A model generated the notes under the pieces. It was not told the DNA's origin, made no database searches, and worked only from the letters and a program-made list of their open reading frames with translations. From the NCBI GenBank assembly GCA_030142905.1, contig JASJOG010000028.1, positions 1,295,001-1,359,000 of the forward strand: DNA of 64,000 nt, written 5' to 3'. Below, in pieces: positions 11,700 through 23,069 of this stretch (the first letter of the stretch is position 1; every line of letters begins with the position of its first letter). Source of the stretch: Heliopora coerulea (lineage: Eukaryota; Cnidaria; Anthozoa; Scleralcyonacea; Helioporidae). The position numbers were made by a program, and so were the translations under genes.

Positions 11700-12660
11700 T
11701 TAAAGAGGTTGTATTACGTTAACTGAAATGAAGCTAATTCGGAACTCCACGTATGAAATGCCTATTGTTTCATACGCAATTGTACGTTCGTTGTACCAAA
11801 GGATAGTCGCGAGCGATGCAAAAATGTTGATTCTGCGTTATTTGTAAGTAATGTATTAAAAACTTTCTAGCCTTTTCTCAGAGTATAATAGCATGTTCTG
11901 CAAAAGTATTTCTCACTTTATCTCTTTATGGATTAAATCAGGTTTTCTTACAACTCTTGTGCAGTTTCCTCAAATACGTACGCCTCAGCGTTCAACCAAA
12001 ATTGACCCTAAAAATATTGGAGAATCATCCGCAGAAGCAAAAATATATAGTTCCATTATAATGCACCTTTGTATAAGACATATTTAATTTAAAATATTAT
12101 TTGTAGTAAAATATAAATTTATTTAGTAATTAACTTATGTCGAGGGGTCATTTCCAGTTGCCAGACGATCCTGAAAAAGAGAACAGTTGCTTTGGTTTAT
12201 GATAGTTTTATATGATATAATCTACTCTAAGCAGTTACAAGACTTTTTACAAACCTGTAAGTTTTGTCTAGAGCTGCCAAGTGTTTCGCGGGTTTCTGAT
12301 ACTATTAAAGAAAATGCATAAGATAGCATGTTTAAGTGACATGCTTTGCTGATTGCCTCCTTACACCATTGGTAAATACGTGGGTAGAACAATTTAGTAC
12401 AAGGGTGAACATGAACAGAATCACGAAGGTATGTATACGTTAACATGTGAAGATATGTAGTACATATGTACGTGTTTCTGCCTGCAGGTCTGTTTAAAGC
12501 AGTGACATTCATCTATATACTTACAGCGAGCAAAGAGAGATCGTTCCACTTCCTTTCTCATACGACTGGAAGACTGGGCAAAAACAAAAGAAATACTGAA
12601 TTGATGTTTTTTGTTTATAAAATTTCTCCCATAAAATTCCAATCGTAAAAATGCACCTAT
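11700..12660. other. Non-coding stretch
   Basis: No gene recognised. Several 60-95 codon frames overlap on both strands at 12222-12650 with no shared signal, so they are probably spurious. Confidence 0.4.
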
Positions 12661-12662
12661 AC

Positions 12663-12752
12663 CTCAAGACGGGTCGCAGTATTCTCCAGGATTTTACTTT
12701 GACTCAAAACCCTTTTTTTCAGCATTCTAATTTCTCGTTGAAGTTCTTCATT
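12663..12752 (-). CDS. Orphan coiled-coil exon, 30 codons
   Basis: A clean minus-strand exon of 90 nt: the acceptor TTGCTTCAG precedes AATGAAG and GAG|GTATAG follows. Both borders are phase 0. It encodes NEELQREIRMLKKRVLSQSK and ten further residues in heptad-like spacing, a leucine-zipper-like coiled coil. Size and phase resemble the coiled-coil exons of the centrosomin-like gene at 39.5-63.4 kb, but this one is on the other strand. It could be an exon of a separate minus-strand gene or a displaced copy. The gene is not identified. Confidence 0.5.
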
Positions 12753-13105
12753 CTGAAGCAAAAGAAGTTTAATCCAGACTTTCCAATCACAATTAACAAA
12801 AACCACGGTAATAGTTAACGAACAAGAAAAATCAACTGATTTCACTCGACCAAGGTAAATTTATCGTCGGATGTTTAAAACCAAAAACCTTGGCCAAAGG
12901 AGGACCCAATTTGTTTCGTGTCCACTTGATTTACGTTTTATCCAAGCAAGCTGGCTAAACTAGAACGCAGGTTTAAACAAGTTTACGTAACCTGAGAATG
13001 CCTTCAATCACCTGCGACAAACATAGTTTCCATTTTCCAACCTAACAAAAGAGAACACAAGGGAATACGAGTGGCAGAAAATTGCAGAAAAATCAAACTT
13101 ACTAA

Positions 13106-14695
13106 AGCGTTATTCAAGTCATCAATGAGTTGATTCAGCTAATGGCCCATAGAATTCTGCGGGAACTTCTTCATGATATACGGGAAGCTCAGTGGTTTGC
13201 TCTTATTGCTAACGAAACGAGAGATATCAGTGGCTCAGAGCAACTAGCAGTTTCCCTAAGATGGGTTGATGACCATTACATAGTTCATGAAGATTTGGTT
13301 GGTCTCGTTGAAGTAGAAATGAATGATACAAAAACACTTACTTCCACCCTTAAAGATGTCCTGTTACGTTGTAATCTGCAATTGACTCAGTGCCGTGGTC
13401 AGGCCTACGATGGAACATCAAACATGGCTGGTCACATTTCTGGAGTTTCCACAAGAATTGCTATGGAAGAACCAAAAGCAGTGTACATCCATTGCTTGGC
13501 TCACTCCTTAAATCTGTGCTTACAAGAATGCGCTAGATATTGTGATTGTGTTAAGGATGCCTTAAGCTTAGCATCAGATTTGGCTGCTCTTATTCGTGCT
13601 TCACCCAAAAGGTTGGCACTTTTTAAGAATTTGAAATCTGAGATGAATGATGACACACCTGGAGTAAAGCCTCTCTGCCCAACTAGGTAGACGATGCGTA
13701 CCGGTGCTCTTGATGCTATAATCAAGAACTACGATGTTATATATACTGAATTAGACATTGTTGGTAAAGATTCGTCTGATGAGACATCGAAAAAATCTTC
13801 TGGTTTTATGGCACTGATTGAAAAATTTAGCACATTCTTTGGTTTGAAGCTATCCGTTATGGTCTTCAGCGCAATGGGAAAACTTTCAAAGACATTGCAA
13901 AGCAGTACTCTAAATGCACAAGAAGCCACCTCTGCAGCTGCTAATGCACTCAAGTTTCTCGAAAGGCAGAGATCTGACGATCAGTTTGGTACATTTTACC
14001 AAGCAACCGTAGCAGAAGCAAATGACCATAATGACCCTCCAGCAATACCTAGACACATACGAATTCCGAGGAGAGTGGATGGTGGGTCTGCTAATCATCG
14101 TTTTGCAACACCAGAAGATTACTACCGAAAACAATATTTTGAAGTTCTAGATCTCCTTGCTTCTGAACTCAAAAGGCGTTTTGATCAGAATTCTCTAAAG
14201 ATTATAAACGAGATTGAGCAGGTGCTTTTGAAATCTTGTAATGATATTCCTGTTAAATTTTCCGTAGAGTTCGTAGAGAAATACTCCACTGATTTAAACA
14301 TGGAGCGTCTCAAAGTTCAGTGAGCAATGCTGCCAGATTTAATAAAGACAGCAAACGAACAATATCACTTTGGAATAAAGAAAGTCACGTCAATAAACAC
14401 TCTCTGTGATGTGATGAATACAGGAAACTTCTCTAAAACTATGTTCAGCGGAGTCGACCGACTGTTACGTGTTTACCTGACTATCCCAATGTCATCTGCA
14501 ACTGCAGAAAGAACTTTCTCTGCACTTCGACTTTTGAAGAACTGCTTGCGATCAAGAATGACACAAAAAAGGCTAAATCACATCATGTTGCTGTTTATAT
14601 ACAAAGAAAAAGTTGAAAAGCTTGACCTAGAGGCAATTGCAAAGGATTTCATCGCGGTGAATAGTCGACGGAAAGCTTTCTTTGGTCAATTTTAA
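13106..14695 (+). mobile_element. hAT-family transposase pseudogene (DUF4371 / dimerisation type)
   Basis: One reading frame runs for about 530 codons and is broken only by TAG at 13688-13690 and TGA at 14321-14323. The first stop sits in the LCPTR-x-TMRTGALDAI motif, where hAT proteins usually have Trp, so TGG to TAG is likely. The N-terminal part has IANETRDISGSEQLAVSLRW and CRGQAYDGTSNMAG with HCLAHSLNL. The C-terminal part has the hAT dimerisation motif YLTIPMSSATAERTFSALRL. The amino-terminal zinc finger is missing, since a stop lies at 13103. Terminal repeats were not found. It belongs to the group related to ZMYM1/P52rIPK-like proteins. Confidence 0.88.
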
Positions 14696-14699
14696 TGAC

Positions 14700-15180
14700 A
14701 AAAACGCCTAAACTTTCAGGCTACCAAGCATAACCATTAAAAAGCATGTTCAATATCAAACTAGTGATAGTATATGAATTCTAAAATTCTAACCTTGGCT
14801 TCAGCCTTTGTGGCTTGCTAAGCTTTAGAAATAACCCCGCTATCTTACATTTGAATAAATGTTTTCATTTGGCTTATGATAATATATCTTGTTAACGATT
14901 GTCTGAATGCAAAGAAAAATCCATTTAGACTTTATGTATACGAAACAACCGGGCACTATTTTTATGTTCGGATGCGCATTAAGAAATGTTTCATAGGTAA
15001 TACCCTAAACTCAATTAAAATTTTTCTTTGGCTTAGTTGAAAATTAGCCCCCCCCAAATAAATGTTGTTCCGCCACCTCTGGTTTATTGACCACCGTGCT
15101 TGGTACTTGTGGCTAGTTTTGTGACTGTAGTCTCGGGCTTAATACAATCTTAAGTAACAGCTTAATTCATTCCGCGAGCT
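14700..15180. other. Non-coding, possible hAT 3' flank
   Basis: AT-rich sequence containing a C-homopolymer run (about 15048-15056). No gene, and no terminal inverted repeat that I could pair with the 5' side of the hAT copy. Confidence 0.35.
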
Positions 15181-15400
15181 GACGTCTTCCTCAAGACGTA
15201 AAAATGTTCAGGGTGCCATTGCCCTGGTGTACAACCACGACGGTGTTGAGAATGCCCTGGAGAATAAAAATTATTCATTCTCTTTGTTTTGCATGAAGAA
15301 TTTTTTTGTTTGGAAGGACGCGTCGTTTAAGTTGACATCGTAGATCTTTAAGGTCCCTAATATGTCACTAATATTATATGTTATGTAATTTCATTGTATT
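15181..15400 (+). repeat. Dispersed repeat, copy 1
   Basis: Shares long blocks with 53500-53690 in the same orientation, for example AATAAAAATTATTCATTCTC, then TTTGTTTT-CATGAAGAATT, and TTAAGGTCCCTAATA. Overall similarity is roughly 75-80% by eye over about 190 bp. It has no open frame and is probably a non-autonomous element or a 3' fragment of one. Confidence 0.6.
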
Positions 15401-16260
15401 CTCGGTGGATTTTCAAGCGATTATAGAACTTTCCACGTTCTTTACTACATAAAAGATATGGAAAATAATGTTGAACATTTGAGATGTATTCCCATTCCAA
15501 CAGATCCATAAGAATTCACCATCATGGATGTTCACCTTGGCACTCATTCTGCAGAGCAAGTCAAGTGCTCACCCGATATATTTTGGATCTAATAACGTTG
15601 CACACCTGAAACGAGTTTTGATTAGCAGTCAATTTCAATCAGTAATTTTAATTTTTGAACTAATTGGTGGCTTTGAGCTGGTACCAGGTGGTTTAGAAGG
15701 TAGAAGTAAATTTCTAATTGTTCTGAATAAAACACAAGTCTTTAACGGATATTTTTGGGAAGTGCCTACAGCGTATATTGATAGTCTGATACTGTACAGT
15801 CCGTATTACTCGACAGAAGACAGTCACACTGTATATTATACTCTAGTTTGACTCAGTATTACACACTTGCACACAAGAATTATGGCCTTGCCCACCCGAT
15901 ATATATACCGAGATATACCAGTAAGTGCAATAACGACAAATTTTGCAATAATATTCGTCACCTCGAACAAAGCAAACAAACGCTATTATTTAAGAAACAA
16001 ATGAAGTTATAGAAAATTTCAATTTCCGACTCGCAATTTACTATTTGATCTTCACAATGCAGCTGCGAACTGAAAACTATCATTTGCAGAACTAGTGGAT
16101 TTGTGGCAGCCCCAACACGATGAGAGATCATGGAAACAACACGAACATTTACTAAAATTTACAAGAACCAGACGCATCTATATATGTATAAACAACACCG
16201 AGTTACAGACTCTGGGATTCACAAAAAGGTTGGATTCGCGTTCCGTACCTTAGGCAGACG
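15401..16260. other. Non-coding stretch
   Basis: A 107-codon frame at 15528-15851 has no recognisable motif. No RNA gene is seen. Confidence 0.35.
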
Positions 16261-16262
16261 AG

Positions 16263-16560
16263 GTGAAAATCTCGTTAAATCTTGGCAACCTGGTCAAGCT
16301 CATCGTCATTTACAACACTAAGAAACTTTCTCATTTTCTTCAAACTTACACTGAATTCCAGACCGAATTTGCCGTGTTTGAAATTGCCTGCCCAGGCTGC
16401 AATAAAGCATGTATAGGGAAAACAGGTCACTGCCTTCCGAAACGCCTTTTCGTGCATGCTACTAAACTTAGTTCTACTGCAGATGCACCGCATTTCTTAG
16501 ATTGCGAACACGCTCTGCTCACGGCTGAATTAAAAAATCAATAAGATCGACTTAACCATC
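16263..16560 (+). mobile_element. Penelope-like element fragment, GIY-YIG endonuclease part
   Basis: The frame at 16263-16544 contains a stretch typical of the C-terminal end of Penelope-like retroelements: LVKLIVIYNTKKLSHFL, then FEIACPGCNKACIGKTG with the CxxC and a YIG-like CIGKT, then RLFVHATKL and HFLDCEH. The GIY-YIG nuclease normally follows the RT in these elements. The RT is absent here and the reading frame ends early, so only a piece of about 90 codons survives. Confidence 0.7.
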
Positions 16561-18100
16561 TTTGCTTTTTCCGAAACCATTTAGCAACGCAACTAGGAAT
16601 TTCGAAGGACAAAGGCGATTTTGATTGTTTCGAGCGAAGTACGTCTAGGTAGCTGTCGGAAAGGAGCGCAAAAATCTGTCCCTAAAAGACACATAGAAGT
16701 TTTCCCACAAAAGGAGCAGGAGTCGCAACTCCACCAACCCTCCTCTAGTTCCACCCCAGCCATTCTATTTTTTTTCACTCAATCTCATTCTAAATAACTA
16801 TAACATTCTTTATTAATCTAACTCCCATCCAAAGGAGGGACCCCAAGGGGCCCGATCCCCATTTCGAGTTGTTAATCTACGCTGTTTCATTTCATGATAA
16901 CGTACGGGAGAGGACTTTCGTAGCTCAATGTGGTCGAGGCTGTACTACAGATCAGTAACATACTCTTTCAAACTGGTGACCTCCATTTTTCCCAGTGTAA
17001 AAAGGGTACAAACAGTTCAGTGTTGATGCCGATGAAGATGACAAAAGCAAACGTCAACTTAACACAATCGTCGTTCATCCCTCGTGCTATTGTCGTTTCA
17101 TAACAAGCGAATCTCTCACGAAAATGAATTTATTAAAGTGACTGGCTTAAAGCATGCTAGACTTTCACACGGCCTGGCAATATTTGGAATCGATTACACT
17201 TGGAGCACGTGTTAAAACACAATTTAGAAACACAGATCAATTGATAAAAGTTTTATATTATAGCAAATATTATGTTAGACAATATAAAGAATTTCTCCAG
17301 ATGGGATCACTTAGCCCCAAACAAACATGAAGTTTCACCAGGGGGACAAAGTTAGCCACCTCTAAACCTTGATAAAGTCTTAGTTTGGGTACGCTTTATT
17401 CAAGGTAGAGGAAGTATTACACATTAAATTTAACAAACCAGAACTAAACTCAAGTGTTAAGGCTATCAAAGGACTAGCAATTTTTGCCTAATTGTTGTCG
17501 GCTTTACTTTACATTCAGTTTTTCACCAATAATTAACGTCCTTACACGTAAACAGTGATAACCTAATTATTATCAAGGAATGTCACTTTTGCATAAGGTT
17601 TTCGTACAGACTGAGCGATGCGGAAGCAATGTTTGTGGGAAAAAATCAAAGGCAAGTACTTTCCAGTTCGGACCGAACGAACGAGATTGATAAGGAATTT
17701 ATCATACGTCTCTTGGTTAACGTTCTATCTCGTTTTCAACCGGGGTATTCGTGTTGAATGTTGCTGTTTACCTTACCTCGTAACTTGTTCTTCTGGCTTC
17801 TTAATCGTTTCCAGTAATTAATCATTCATTTCTCATACTTTTATGCAATTAGCTTTGAACTAAAGCATTAATAGAGCTCAACACTTCTTTATAGTTGTAT
17901 CATTCTATCATTCTACTTAAATTTCATTAATAGCTCCTGGAAGATTTTCCCGCTAAAACTGAACGGTCCGGAATAAAAAGCGTATTGACCGGTCCAATAT
18001 CGTAAAATGTCGAATTATTCAGTAGCCAATCAGCATGCATAATTTTGGGCACAGACCAAAAAACAAGCTCAGCCGTACGATAAAACATAATGGGATGTGG
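16561..18100. other. Non-coding stretch
   Basis: No gene recognised. Composition is ordinary AT-rich, with short random frames. Confidence 0.4.
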
Positions 18101-18103
18101 CTT

Positions 18104-18139
18104 GTTTTTGTAAATATCCTGATGGATATTTACAAAAAC
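18104..18139. repeat. Perfect 16-bp palindromic hairpin
   Basis: GTTTTTGTAAATATCC at 18104-18119 and its exact reverse complement at 18124-18139 are separated by TGAT. It is immediately upstream of a second, larger palindrome. Confidence 0.85.
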
Positions 18140-18141
18140 GA

Positions 18142-18240
18142 GTTTACTCCGGCTAATGCTAGACCATTAAATGGCTAATGCTGGACTTTACTCCGGCTAA
18201 TGCTGGACGATTAAAATCGTCCAGCATTAGCCGGAGTAAA
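18142..18240. repeat. Direct plus inverted repeats (26-bp perfect arms)
   Basis: TTTACTCCGGCTAATGCTGG at 18187 continues to 18212 and is matched by its exact reverse complement at 18215-18240, with a 2-base spacer. A direct partial copy of the same arm lies at 18143-18160, and a second partial copy of the core at 18173-18186. It looks like a fold-back element end or a hotspot of template switching. Confidence 0.85.
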
Positions 18241-19390
18241 GCAACAGACGACTGATCCGGAAAAGATTTAATGTTGACTTATGTTTGCTAAATCATTTCA
18301 ATGGCATCATGAGCACTATCAGCGCTTAAAGGCAGACGTGGCTTGTGTTGCTCTCCCAATTTAAACAGTCCAAAAAATTTTTTTTTATTTAAGCATCTTT
18401 ATACACGGTAGCCTCATTATTCCATCATAGGGTTACTTTTCATAGGATCGTGTGATAAAATACAAGATATTAAAAGTTATATACTTACAATTGAAAATCT
18501 AATATATACAGGTAAAACACTACATATAAGAAATAAAATGGTAAAAGTCGGATCTAATGACAATTAAAATAAGATGTATAATTAATTGTTTTGGGAGGAA
18601 GAGTTCCAAATCATGGCACCTCAATATCAAAAGAGTTCTTTTCATGGCATTTTTGTTCGGTTTGGGTAAATACAGATTAGTATTATTACTACTCAAAATA
18701 ATAGAAGCCCCGATTTAACACATTATAATAGGATAAGACTAAAACAGCCTTTGTGATATTAATATAAGAAACTTAACGACATCACAATTAAGTAGACATT
18801 TATATTTTTTCGTCCAGAGATAATTCCCTCCATCTGTCCACACCTCGCTACACCACCTTCTTCTTTGTTTTCAGATGTGTCAAAGTTCCCAGACCTATTC
18901 AAAATAGTCTGGGGCAAGTATTGAACTCTAAAAACTGGAACTATTACTGCATAAATCCAACTGTTCTCCAACAGATATTTTGCAGTTGAGGTTAACGAGA
19001 CGTTAAACTGGCCTGCTCTGTTGGTTCAGTACGAGTTCATTCGAAAATGTCAAGCGAATCAAAGCTCTCTTTCTGTTTTGCCCGAAACCACGAGAACCCC
19101 ACCACTTGATGGTGACATATCGAAGACGCGTGTAGAACTAATCCAACAGGGGAACACTTGTGTGTGTAGCTGTGACGAGTTACCTAGTTGTTTATTCACA
19201 CACGCTGGTGAACTTTAGTGCTGCAGTTGTGACTTGACAATACGTGCAGCACTGCACGCTTCTGAAGGCCTTTTAATAGGACATTGACGAATCGGGTAAA
19301 TGAGATCCAACGAATATTACATTTCAGAAGATAAAAATTGTTTATTTGGAAAAAACGAACCTATAGTGGGATCTTTGTCCTTAAAGTCAC
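18241..19390. other. Non-coding stretch
   Basis: No gene recognised. The short frames at 18759-19218 lack any domain. Confidence 0.4.
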
Positions 19391-19393
19391 CAT

Positions 19394-20040
19394 CTACAGT
19401 CCTGGCAAAAAGTCTGGAATATTACATCAAAAAGGTCAAATTTTGATTATTAGGAAAAATGACAATTCTATGAAAACAAAATTGATTTTTAGTGGCACAC
19501 AACTCTTAAAAGCGAATTTAACGATAAGCATAACCCGAAGACGTTTAGTATTTTGTAGGATAATCCTTATTTCTTATGACTGCTTGTATTCTCTTGGACA
19601 TTGGTTTCACTAGATTTTCACTGTATTCAGGTGTTATTTCAGTCATCCAGACGTCGTTAATAACCTTAACAAGGTCTGCAAGAGATGCAGGATGTCTGTC
19701 AGCAACTTTCTTATTAAGGATCATCCAGTAGTTTCCAATAACATTGAGGTCAGGGCTGCTACCTGGCCAATCTAATACCTTGATGTTCTTCTCAGAAAGC
19801 CACGGTTTCACTATTTTTGCTGTATGGACTGAAGCGCCATCTTGTTGGAAAGTGTCATAGCCCAAAATAGTCATTGATGGTTCTAGCTTTTGCTTCAGGA
19901 TATCCAGGTATACTTTTGAGGTGATGGTTGTGTTTTTAGGCGTGATCTATAGTGAACCCTTACCCTTTCCTGATATGCATCCCCACACTATAACTTTTTG
20001 ATATAATATTCCAGACTTTTTGCCAGCACCATCTAGTTTA
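19394..20040 (-). mobile_element. Internally deleted Tc1/mariner element
   Basis: The plus-strand sequence at 19394 (ACAGTCCTGGCAAAAAGTCT, continuing GGAATATTACATCAAAAAG) is a Tc1-type terminal repeat. Its near-exact inverted partner (CTGGCAAAAAGTCTGGAATA in minus-strand reading) ends at about 20036. Straight after this inner copy comes transposase sequence from the middle of the protein (VIVWGCISGKGKG). The 5' two-thirds of the transposase gene has therefore been deleted next to the left terminal repeat. About 650 bp remain. Confidence 0.72.
19545..20020 (-). pseudogene. Tc1-like transposase, C-terminal part, broken
   Basis: Minus-strand reading gives VIVWGCISGKGKGSL, a TAG stop at 19947-19949, then ITPKNTTITSKVYLDILKQK and FQQDGASVHTAKIVKPWL (second catalytic Asp), DWPGSSPDLNVIGNYW, and an end PTKY with a stop at 19545. 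Tc1-like DDE enzymes usually have SPDLNPIEN at the third catalytic position; here the Glu is Gly (VIGNYW). Both the nonsense codon and the lost Glu argue against activity. Confidence 0.85.
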
Positions 20041-20182
20041 TATCCGACGTTGAGGTGCCCCACCAGTTCTAGAACCCACGAGTCGTAACGGCGTATACCA
20101 CATTTAGAGTAAGTTCATCTCTTTAAGACTTTGAATAAGCTTACAAGTTCAAAAGCTTGTTCTATATTTACACCGTTCAAGT

Positions 20183-21516
20183 TCAAAAGAAATCTTTAAA
20201 CTGTTCGCTTTTTTTCCAGTCCGATTCATTTCTGATAATTCTGTGAAGAACAACAGGAAGAGTAGAAAACAATTTCAAGAAGTACTCTTTGAGGTTGACA
20301 AATTTCTGTTGAACAGTTGTGGGAGGCGATTTGTCATACCAGTGCTCCGACGTTACGTATGAATCGCAACAAATCAGCAACATCATCCGTATAAGGACGG
20401 GCTCTCCGATAGCTGCTTACGTAGTTCATTACCTCAACATCAATCAGCGACTTCCAGCTTGGAGTGGTCAACGAAGGATCGGCATTTAGTTTCTTGACAA
20501 CCAGTGAATTGGCTTCTTTTGTCTTGATCTTTGGCTCGTTACCAACGGTAGTTACGAAAACAAATTGTTCTTCCTTTGACAATAAATAGGGATGTTTCAA
20601 ACATTCTTGAACACTGGGTCTATCTTCAGGTCTGTGCTGCAGTATCAACTTGACCAAATCTCTGGCCATTTCATCGTCAAGTTTTTCCAATTGAACTGGA
20701 TTTCCTTCAATCACGTTAGCCGTTCGGAAATCTTGTTTACTGTAGGGATGGTCTCCTCTCGTCAAAATGTAGAAGGATATCATGCCTATAACTTGAATGT
20801 TTGACTCTTTCATATAACGTACCTCGACCTCTTTAGCAGACAGACTGTCGACATCATCATAACCTGTAGGAAGAGATTCCCTTGCAATCCATTCTCGTGT
20901 TCCCCTCTCCCTAGTCCAGAGTGATGTCACTCCTTCACTTAGTTTTCGGCCGATACCAAAGTCAGCCAGAACCATTTCCTTCTCCAGATTTACCAAAATA
21001 TTTGAAGGTTTTAGATCCCTGTGTGAGATTGCTGGTTCACTACAATGTAATGTTTCCAGACCACGCAATATTTCACGTATGACTTTTGGTCCATCTCTTG
21101 TCAACTGGTCCTTGCTGCTTTTCTTCACATACTCCTCTAAGGTTTCTTCGCACAAATTGAGGACTAAATACGCATGGTTAGGATCAATGTCTTCTTGTAA
21201 AAGCGATAGTTCACAATATGTTGTTCTTTTCTGACATTTGGAGTGTTCAAGATTTCTTGTTCTGGAAGACCTAATTCTTTACAACTGTCAAGTGGAAGAG
21301 ATTTTACAGCTGCCTCCATACCATCTTCACACAACCCAATATAAACCCTTGTTCCATCGCATCCTCTGCCAATGATAAAGTCAGGTTGGACACATGTACG
21401 ATATATTCCTATTCTAGTAGTCGCTGACGGTTCTGTTTTGAGCTTTTCAACTAAATTTTCTAGTTTGGTCTGATGCTTTATGGATGCTTTTTTCCACTTA
21501 ACTTCACTTCTTCCTG
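20183..21516 (-). pseudogene. Protein kinase plus KEN ribonuclease domain (IRE1/RNase L family), two frameshifts
   Basis: One large minus-strand exon with a TATCAG acceptor (a NAGNAG site at 21514-21519) and a stop at 20183. Kinase features in order: glycine loop GRGCDGTRVY, AAVK lysine, LPEQEIL (helix C Glu), HRDLKPSNILV, DFGIGRKL, and GTREWIARESL. A KEN domain follows from about HPYLLSKEEQ: SYRRARPYTDDVADLLRFIRN, then EHWYDKSPP and a C-terminal helix ending QFKDFF. Frameshift 1 is near 21197-21204, between NYR and LQEDIDPNHAYLVL (one base missing). Frameshift 2 is near 20343-20350, where FIRNVG and EHW are in different frames; loss of GA from GGAGAG would explain it. In this family the domain dimerises and cleaves RNA. 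FIRN-x-GEH is closer to RNase L than to IRE1. Confidence 0.85.
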
Positions 21517-21519
21517 CTG

Positions 21520-23030
21520 ATAAAATAAGATGTAAAAGTGTTAATTGTTATATTCTCTCTTCATAAACACGACGGTACACATATACAGTCATTTAAGACC
21601 GTTTACAGAAAGGTTACTTAACATATTTCCGCATACCTACGTGTGTTGAAGAAGCACAAATTATGTAAAGGTGCCATGTCGTTGTCACAAATAACTATTA
21701 CTAATATAAAAAGATTTTTGATGCATTGTGTATATACCAGTGATTCACGACTACATCAGTATGTACAACACTTCTGATTGGTTATCAGAACAAAGTGGTT
21801 GTGGTAGTAGTGAAGGCTTAACTAAAAGAAGATATTGGTATATATCAATCCTCAAGTGATGCGTTGCACTTTTAAATAGTTTTCAAAATCTAGTATTGTA
21901 AGAGCTGACTATGGAAAATTCTTTTGTCAAATTTCGTTGAGAGTGTTAATTTTACGGGCAGGAAAATGCCCTAATAATTGTTATTCGAGGGTAGATTACA
22001 AATACCTTGTCGCTATATTAGTCTAAAATTTCTTCTGCTCTTCCCTACTTCCAAGTAACTGCATGGCTACGCAACTGGCGTCAGAAGTTTGTTGTTGTAC
22101 AACAATGGTATATATGAAAGAGTTAATTTCGTTTGCGAATAAAAAATCTTTTTACATTCGAAAGCGGGCCAACTAAGCCGAAATCTTACTTGAGCGAAGC
22201 GGGGCGCCTGGTAAGCTGGGCTGAAATTTTACCATGAAAAGCCCTGGTCACCGGATTGGAGTAACTTCAGAAATAATGCAAGCGAACGAAGCTGCGACAT
22301 GTACCAAGTGCTATTGTTAAGATAGTAACTGATAGAAAGCTGTGTAATTATAGCATCAAATTCATAAAGACAAAATTATTATGATGAGTGCGTTTTTCCG
22401 CCTACTTGTTTTCCCGTTATGTCGTAAATCCGGGCACAAGTTGAACAAGGCCTGCCAGGTTGTTGTACCTTCTTTTCTTTACTGTCCTAAACGATTACAG
22501 ATTTTGCTTTGATGTACTTAAGTACTATTCTATCTTTGTGGCTCGTTTGCACACTCGGTCACACTTCAGTTCGTACTCTGGAGTCGCTTGTATTGAGCCG
22601 AGATAGTTCATCTAGCCAGGTATGTACTTAGACCAGACTGCTTTGGGGGGAGCTCAGATCGACCTTTTCAAAGAGTTTGTTCGATAGTCCTTCAATATAA
22701 GGTTTGCTGTCGTCAACTTCTAGACTCTTTAGTTATGTTGTGTTGGGCAAAGGGTACATTTTTATACTAAACCCAGTTCCCCATTTGCTATCACGCCGGT
22801 GGTGGTAAACAAACAAAGAAACTTCTGGAAAAAGTTAATGTAATTCTTACTAATTTGCTTTTTTCCATCTATCAAAAATACCATTCGGAAAATTTTTAGG
22901 TTCATGTAAACAAGGCTTGCCGTTTGGCTCGTGGACGGTACAAGAAAGTCACTTCTCTAGCTGTTGGGACAAAATTACTGGAGTGTAATTAACTGCATTA
23001 ATGCGCGTGGAAATTTATCTTAGGTGTTTT
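21520..23030. other. Non-coding, possible intron of the TPR-KEN gene
   Basis: No open frame with recognisable content. If the TPR exons and the kinase exon are one gene, this is the intron between them. Confidence 0.4.
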
Positions 23031-23069
23031 AAATCATTAAAACTGGAGATGAAAATTGAAGAAGTGACA

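Noticed and set aside
20592..20804. Plus-strand frame across the kinase exon
   Set aside because: Antisense shadow of the kinase domain.
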